NCBI RefSeq assembly: GCF_963678635.1 | Contig: NC_087062.1 | Coordinates: 50,174,178 to 50,238,177, forward strand | DNA from: Symsagittifera roscoffensis | Taxonomy: Eukaryota; Xenacoelomorpha; Acoela; Convolutidae | Direction of reading: 5' to 3' | DNA length: 64,000 nt | Part shown: piece after piece, positions 59,462-64,000 of the stretch | Numbering within the stretch: the first letter of the stretch is position 1 | Layout: every line of letters begins with the position of its first letter | Program-made: the position numbers and the translations under genes | Notes under the pieces: model-generated | The model's input: the letters and a program-made list of their open reading frames with translations, nothing else | Database searches by the model: none | Told to the model about the DNA's origin: nothing

Positions 59462-60078
59462 TTAATACCTGAATGGTTTCACTAGAAAAACTTATAACTT
59501 TGGCCAACCGATTTTCTTCATGAATAAATTTAAAATTTTTCAACGTTCAATTGCTTGACTATTCTGCTTAGGCGAAATTAGAAAGTTTGCGAGCCAATTT
59601 TGCCTATTGATTTTTGTGATTTTGGAAATTTCCCTGTGATTTAATAACAAATTAGGTAAACATCAATTGTTGTGCTTACCGAAATCAGTTCAGTTGTTTT
59701 TAAAAACAAATCGACAGAGATGGGACTCAAACCCACGCAAGCAGACTGTATTAGATAAGCAGTCCAACGCCTTTACCACTCGGCCATATTGGCTGACCAG
59801 TGCTCATTCGTTTGTTAATGGAATCGAACCAATAAAATTTTAAATCAAAGATGGTCCGCTTCAAATAGAACATTTTTTTTGCTCAAAACAAAAAAAAACC
59901 TATCAAATCAAACCATTGTTCAATCAAAGATAGACTTGACGTCTGTTTTTTTGAAATGTAATGACGAATTTAGTACTCTAGTCCTAGAACGAGACTAGTT
60001 CGAATCGTTTTTCAGACCAAATTGTTTCGCTGAAAGTTCAAGTTTTTCAAAGCAGCCTGTTACAGCTTTCAAACTATA
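59462..60078 (-). repeat. Single unit flipped to minus orientation inside the plus array
   Basis: At about 59,460 the sequence switches from a plus-type spacer to a minus-type unit, and at about 60,078 it switches back (CAAACTAT to ACACAGACGTCAAG). The flipped segment holds one tRNA-like core and both conserved inverted repeats. Confidence 0.8.
59712..59793 (-). tRNA. tRNA-Ser(GCT)-like copy in the flipped unit
   Basis: Loop CTGCTTA on TTGGA/TCTAA. The A box TGGCCGAGTGG is intact. Acceptor GCCAATA no longer pairs with CTCTGTC. T-loop TTTGAGT. Confidence 0.45.
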
Positions 60079-60229
60079 CACAGACGTCAAGTCTATTTTT
60101 CATCGAGCAATGGCTTGATTTGATAAGGTTTTTCGTTTTGAGCAAAAAAACTTTCTGTTAAAATCGAAGCAACTTTGCTTTAGTTTTTTATTGGTTCGAT
60201 TCTTTTTAGCAATGACTGACTTCTGGTCT

Positions 60230-60310
60230 TACAGGTTGCTCGAGAATTTAGGGCATCGAAGTGCTATTCAAATTGATCTGCGTGCGTGAGTCCGAATTCC
60301 ATCCCTGTCG
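60230..60310 (+). pseudogene. decayed tRNA-Ser-like core
   Basis: Loop region GTGCTAT still holds GCT and A37. The anticodon stem, acceptor start (TACAGGT) and T-arm (GTGAGTCCGAATTCC) are decayed. Confidence 0.5.
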
Positions 60311-60964
60311 ATAAGTTTTTAAAAACACCCGAACTCAACTCTGTAAGCACAAAAAGTGATATTTATCAAATTTTGTTAATAACTCAACAAAAAGTTTGTC
60401 AGATCAAAAAAAATCTGGAAAAAGAATCGGCTCGCAAATTATTGAAGTTCGTCTAATCAGACTAGTCAAGCAACCAAATGTTGAAAAGTTTTAAGTTTGT
60501 TCATGAAGAAAGTCGGATGGCCAATGTTATACGTTTTTCTTTTGAAACCACTCAAGGCATGGACTTTTGAAAAAATTCAGGTTACTTTTTTGGCTGAGTT
60601 TTTCCACATACAACTATCTTTTTTCAGCGGAACCATTATAAATTTAGGTTTTCATTAATTTTTTGTTTCGCACCGTTTGATAGTTTCAAAACTCTATCAG
60701 GTTGTTTAGAAAAACTGGAAATTTCAGCGAAACGAGTTGGTCTTTAAAAAGCTTTGCACTAGTCCTGTTCTAAAACTAGTGTGCTAACTTTGTCATAACA
60801 TTTTTTTGTACAAAGACGTCAAGTCCATTTTTGATCAAACAATGGCTTCATTTGATACGTTTTTTTTTGTTTTGAGCAAAAAAAATATTCTATTTGAAGC
60901 GAAGCAATTTTGCTTTAAATTTTTAATGGTTTGACTCAATTTACCAATGGTTAACCTCTGGTCT

Positions 60965-61044
60965 TACAGGCTGGTCGAGAGGTGAGTGCGTTGAAAAGCT
61001 ATCAATATGTTCTGCGTGCGTGCGTACGAAACCCAGCCCTGTCC
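60965..61044 (+). pseudogene. decayed tRNA-Ser-like core
   Basis: The A-box relic TGGTCGAGAGG is fair. The loop region AAGCTAT holds GCT without T33. T-arm TGCGTACGAAACC. The tail CTGTCC has lost the serine discriminator G. Confidence 0.5.
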
Positions 61045-61686
61045 AGTAAGGTTTTAAAAACACCTGAACTGATTTCGAGGTGCACAACAACTGATGCTTA
61101 CCTGATTATGGTTAAAAAATCACCAAAAAATTGTCAGATCACAAAAATTTGAAGAAGAATCTGCTCGCAAACCATTGAAGCTCGTCTAAGCAGACTAGTC
61201 AAGCAACCAAGCGTTTAAAAAATTTAAGTTTGTTCATGAAGAAAATTGGATGGCTAACTTTATACGTTTTTCAATTGAAACCATAGGCATGAACTTTTGA
61301 AAAACTTAAGGTTACTTTTTTGGCCGAGTTTTTTCACAAAAATTTATCGTTTTTCAACGGAAGCGATTCAAAATAGGTTTCCTTTTTTTTGTTTCGCTTC
61401 GTTTGATAGTTTCAAAGCTCTAAAAATTTGCTCAGAAAAACTGGAAAATTTAGCGACATGATTTGGTCTATACAAAGATTTGCACTAGTCCTAGTGTAAG
61501 ACTAGAGAGCTTATTTCGCGACTACTCTTAATATACACAGACGTCAAGTCTATTTTTCATCGAGCAATGGCTTGATTTGATAAGGTTTTTCGTTTTGAGC
61601 AAAAAAACTTTCTGTTAAAATCGAAGCAACTTTGCTTTAGTTTTTTATTGGTTCGATTCTTTTTAGCAATGACTGACTTCTGGTCT

Positions 61687-61767
61687 TACAGGTTGCTCGA
61701 GAATTTAGGGCATCGAAGTGCTATTCAAATTGATCTGCGTGCGTGATTCCGAATTCCATCCCTGTCG
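61687..61767 (+). pseudogene. decayed tRNA-Ser-like core
   Basis: Duplicate of 60230, 1,457 bp away. Confidence 0.5.
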
Positions 61768-62423
61768 ATAAGTTTTTAAAAACACCTGAATTCAACTCTG
61801 TAAGCACAAAAAGTGATATTTATCAAATTTTGTTAATAACTCAACAAAAAGTTTGTCAGATCAAAAAAAATCTGGAAAAAGAATCGGCTCGCAAATTATT
61901 GAAGTTCGTCTAATCAGACTAGTCAAGCAACCAAATGTTGAAAAGTTTTAAGTTTTTTCATGAAGAAAGTCGGATGGCCAATGTTATACGTTTTTCTTTT
62001 GAAACCACTCAAGGCATGGACTTTTGAAAAAATTCAGGTTACTTTTTTGGCTGAGTTTTTCCACATACAACTATCTTTTTTCAGCGGAACCATTATAAAT
62101 TTAGGTTTTCATTAATTTTTTGTTTCGCACCGTTTGATAGTTTCAAAACTCTATCAGGTTGTTTAGAAAAACTGGAAATTTCAGCGAAACGAGTTGGTCT
62201 TTAAAAAGCTTTGCGCTAGTCCTGTTCTAAAACCAGTGTGCTAACTTTGTCATAACATTTTTTTGTACAAAGACGTCAAGTCCATTTTTGATCAAACAAT
62301 GGCTTGATTTGATACGTTTTTTTTTTGTTTTGAGCAAAAAAAACTATTCTATTTGAAGCGAAGCAATTTTGCTTTAAATTTTTAATGGTTTGACTCAATT
62401 TACCAATGGTTAACCTCTGGTCT

Positions 62424-62503
62424 TACAGGCTGGTCGAGAGGTGAGTGCGTTGAAAAGCTATCAATATGTTCTGCGTGCGTGCGTACGAAACCCAGCCCTG
62501 TCC
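62424..62503 (+). pseudogene. decayed tRNA-Ser-like core
   Basis: Duplicate of 60965, 1,459 bp away. Confidence 0.5.
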
Positions 62504-63149
62504 AGTAAGTTTTTAAAAACACCTGAACTGATTTCGAGGTGCACAACAACTGATGCTTACCTGATTATGGTTAAAAAATCACCAAAAAATTGTCAGATCA
62601 CAAAAATTTGAAGAAGAATCTGCTCGCAAACTATTGAAGCTCGTCTAAGCAGACTAGTCAAGCAACCAAGCGTTTAAAAAATTTAAGTTTGTTCATGAAG
62701 AAAATTGGATGGCTAACTTAATACGTTTTTCAATTGAAACCTTAGGCATGAACTTTTGAAAAACTTAAGGTTACTTTTTTGGCCGAGTTTTTTCACAAAA
62801 ATTTATCGTTTTTCAACGGAAGCGATTCAAAATAGGTTTCCTTTTTTTTGTTTCGCTTCGTTTGATATTTTCAAAGCTCTAAAAATTTGCTCAGAAAAAC
62901 TGGAAAATTTAGCGACATGATTTGGTCTATACAAAGATTTGCACTAGTCCTAGTGTAAGACTAGAGAGCTTATTTCGCGACTACACTTAATATACACAGA
63001 CGTCAAGCCTATTTTTGACCGAGCAATGGCTTGAACTGATACGTTTTTTTTTTGTTTTGAGCAAAAAAAACTATTCTAGTTGAAGCGAAGGAATTTTGCT
63101 TTAATTTTTATTGGTGCGATTCATTTTACCTATGATTGACTTCTGGTCT

Positions 63150-63230
63150 TATAGGTTGCCCGAGAGGTTGAGGCGTTGAAGTGCTATTCAAAATGTTTTG
63201 CGTTCGTGGTTCCGAATCCAATCTCTAGCA
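63150..63230 (+). pseudogene. decayed tRNA-Ser-like core
   Basis: Loop region GTGCTAT with GCT. The A-box relic TTGCCCGAGAGG has one extra base. The T-arm GTTCCGAATCC keeps C56. The acceptor ends do not pair. Confidence 0.5.
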
Positions 63231-63804
63231 ATAAGTTTTTAAAAACGCCTGAACTGAATTCGGTAAGCAGAAAAACTGATATTTACTTAATGTTGTTAAT
63301 AACACACCAAAAAATTTGTCAGATCAAAAAAATTTTGGAGAAAGAATTGGCCCGCAAACCATTGAAGTTTGTCTAAGCAGACTAGTCAAGCAACCAAACG
63401 TTGAAATATTCTAAGTTTAATCATGAAGAAAATCGGACGGCCAATATTATACGTTTTCTTTTGAAACGATTCAATGCATGGAGTTTTGAATAACTTAAGG
63501 TTACTTTTTTGATCGAGTTTTTCCACCAAAAAATATCGTTTTTCAACGTAAGCAATGTTAAATTAGGCTTCCCCGATTTTTTTTTGTTCACTTCTTTTGA
63601 TAGATTAGTCCTGTTCTAAGACTAGAGTACTTTTTTCTTCGTTGTACTTTCTATAAACAGACCTAAGTCTATTTTTGACAAAAAATGGCTTGATTTGATA
63701 CGTTTTTTATTTTGAGCAAAACAACTATTCTATTTGAAGCGAATCAACTTTCCATTATATTTTTATTGGTTCGATTCATTTTATCAATGACTGACTTCTG
63801 TTGA

Positions 63805-63885
63805 TACAGGTTGCCCGAGATGTGAAGGAGTTGAAGTGCTTTTCAAAAGGCTCTGCGTGCGTAGGTTGTAAACCCATCCCTATCC
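63805..63885 (+). pseudogene. decayed tRNA-Ser-like core, last in window
   Basis: Loop region GTGCTTT with GCT. T-arm GGTTGTAAACCC has lost the TTCGA signature. Confidence 0.45.
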
Positions 63886-64000
63886 AGTAATTTCCTAAAA
63901 ACAACTGAGCTGAATGTGGTAGGCACAAAAACTGATTTTCACCTAACTTTGTTAATAAATCACCAAAAAATTTGTCAGATCACCAACATTTGGACAAAAA

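Larger units (their letters stand above)
60079..61535 (+). repeat. Dimer higher-order repeat of about 1,457 bp, first copy
   Basis: Starts at ACACAGACGTCAAGTC immediately after the flipped unit. Holds cores 60230 and 60965. The copy starting at about 61,535 is nearly identical. Confidence 0.85.
61536..62993 (+). repeat. Dimer higher-order repeat of about 1,457 bp, second copy
   Basis: Second copy, with only scattered substitutions and 1-2 bp indels in homopolymers. Holds cores 61687 and 62424. Confidence 0.85.
60079..64000 (+). repeat. Plus-strand array of decayed tRNA-like units, right flank
   Basis: Six decayed cores with a TTACAGG start and CTGCGTGCGT T-arm side. They resemble the left-flank decayed class rather than the neighbouring plus-strand cores. 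Two dimer copies (about 60,079-61,535 and 61,535-62,993) are nearly identical. The array continues past the window end. No gene is seen in the spacers. Confidence 0.85.

Noticed and set aside
1-64000. CRISPR array or bacterial repeat
   Set aside because: The period is about 670 bp, there are no short regular repeats with unique spacers and no cas genes, and the tRNA type is eukaryotic without encoded CCA.
1-64000. Dispersed SINE insertions
   Set aside because: Units are strictly head-to-tail in long runs, with no poly-A tails at borders and no target-site duplications that I can see.
1-64000. 5S rRNA, snRNA or other tRNA isotypes in the spacers
   Set aside because: I found no matching conserved blocks. 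The B-box-like spacer motif alone does not make a second tRNA, because no acceptor or A box is visible around it.

Overview
The window is one continuous tandem array from a eukaryotic nuclear genome, most likely an AT-rich animal or other invertebrate-type genome. The species cannot be named from the sequence. I see no protein-coding gene, rRNA, transposon ORF or CRISPR array. The array is about 95 copies of a unit of roughly 670 bp (range about 340-760), and each unit carries one tRNA-like element of about 82 bp. The best copies read as a eukaryotic tRNA-Ser(GCT): a 7-bp acceptor stem, an A-box-like TGGCCGAGTGG, anticodon loop CTGCTxA, a long serine-type variable region, a T arm, discriminator G, no encoded CCA, and a short T-run (pol III-type terminator) a few bases downstream.

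Layout. (1) 1-12,160: minus-strand array of a strongly decayed tRNA class, period 674-675 bp. (2) 12,160-16,900: better-preserved units mixed with decayed ones inside a duplicated block of about 2,945 bp. (3) 16,900-21,830: decayed class again, with one foreign unit near 18,000. (4) 21,830-43,960: minus-strand array of better-preserved units with half-units, tRNA-less units and several higher-order repeats (about 1.34 kb and 2.15 kb). (5) About 43,918-43,961: a strand-switch point; the array is inverted from here on. (6) 43,962-59,460: plus-strand array of the same unit families, with a 4.9 kb higher-order repeat, anticodon variants and two tRNA-less 588-589 bp units. (7) 59,462-60,078: a single unit flipped back to minus orientation. 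(8) 60,079-64,000: plus-strand decayed class with a 1.46 kb dimer duplication. Both outer flanks therefore hold the decayed class and the interior holds the better-preserved class.

Biology. Most copies look like pol III pseudogenes. The T-loop/B-box C56 is usually T, and A37 next to the anticodon is usually C. The non-tRNA part of the unit nevertheless keeps small inverted repeats, an upstream B-box-like GGTTCGATTC and the terminator T-run. The simplest reading is a tRNA-Ser-derived satellite that evolved by unequal exchange and inversion. Whether it is transcribed or bound by TFIIIC is open. The short open frames scattered through the window are by-products of the repeat and are not annotated as genes.
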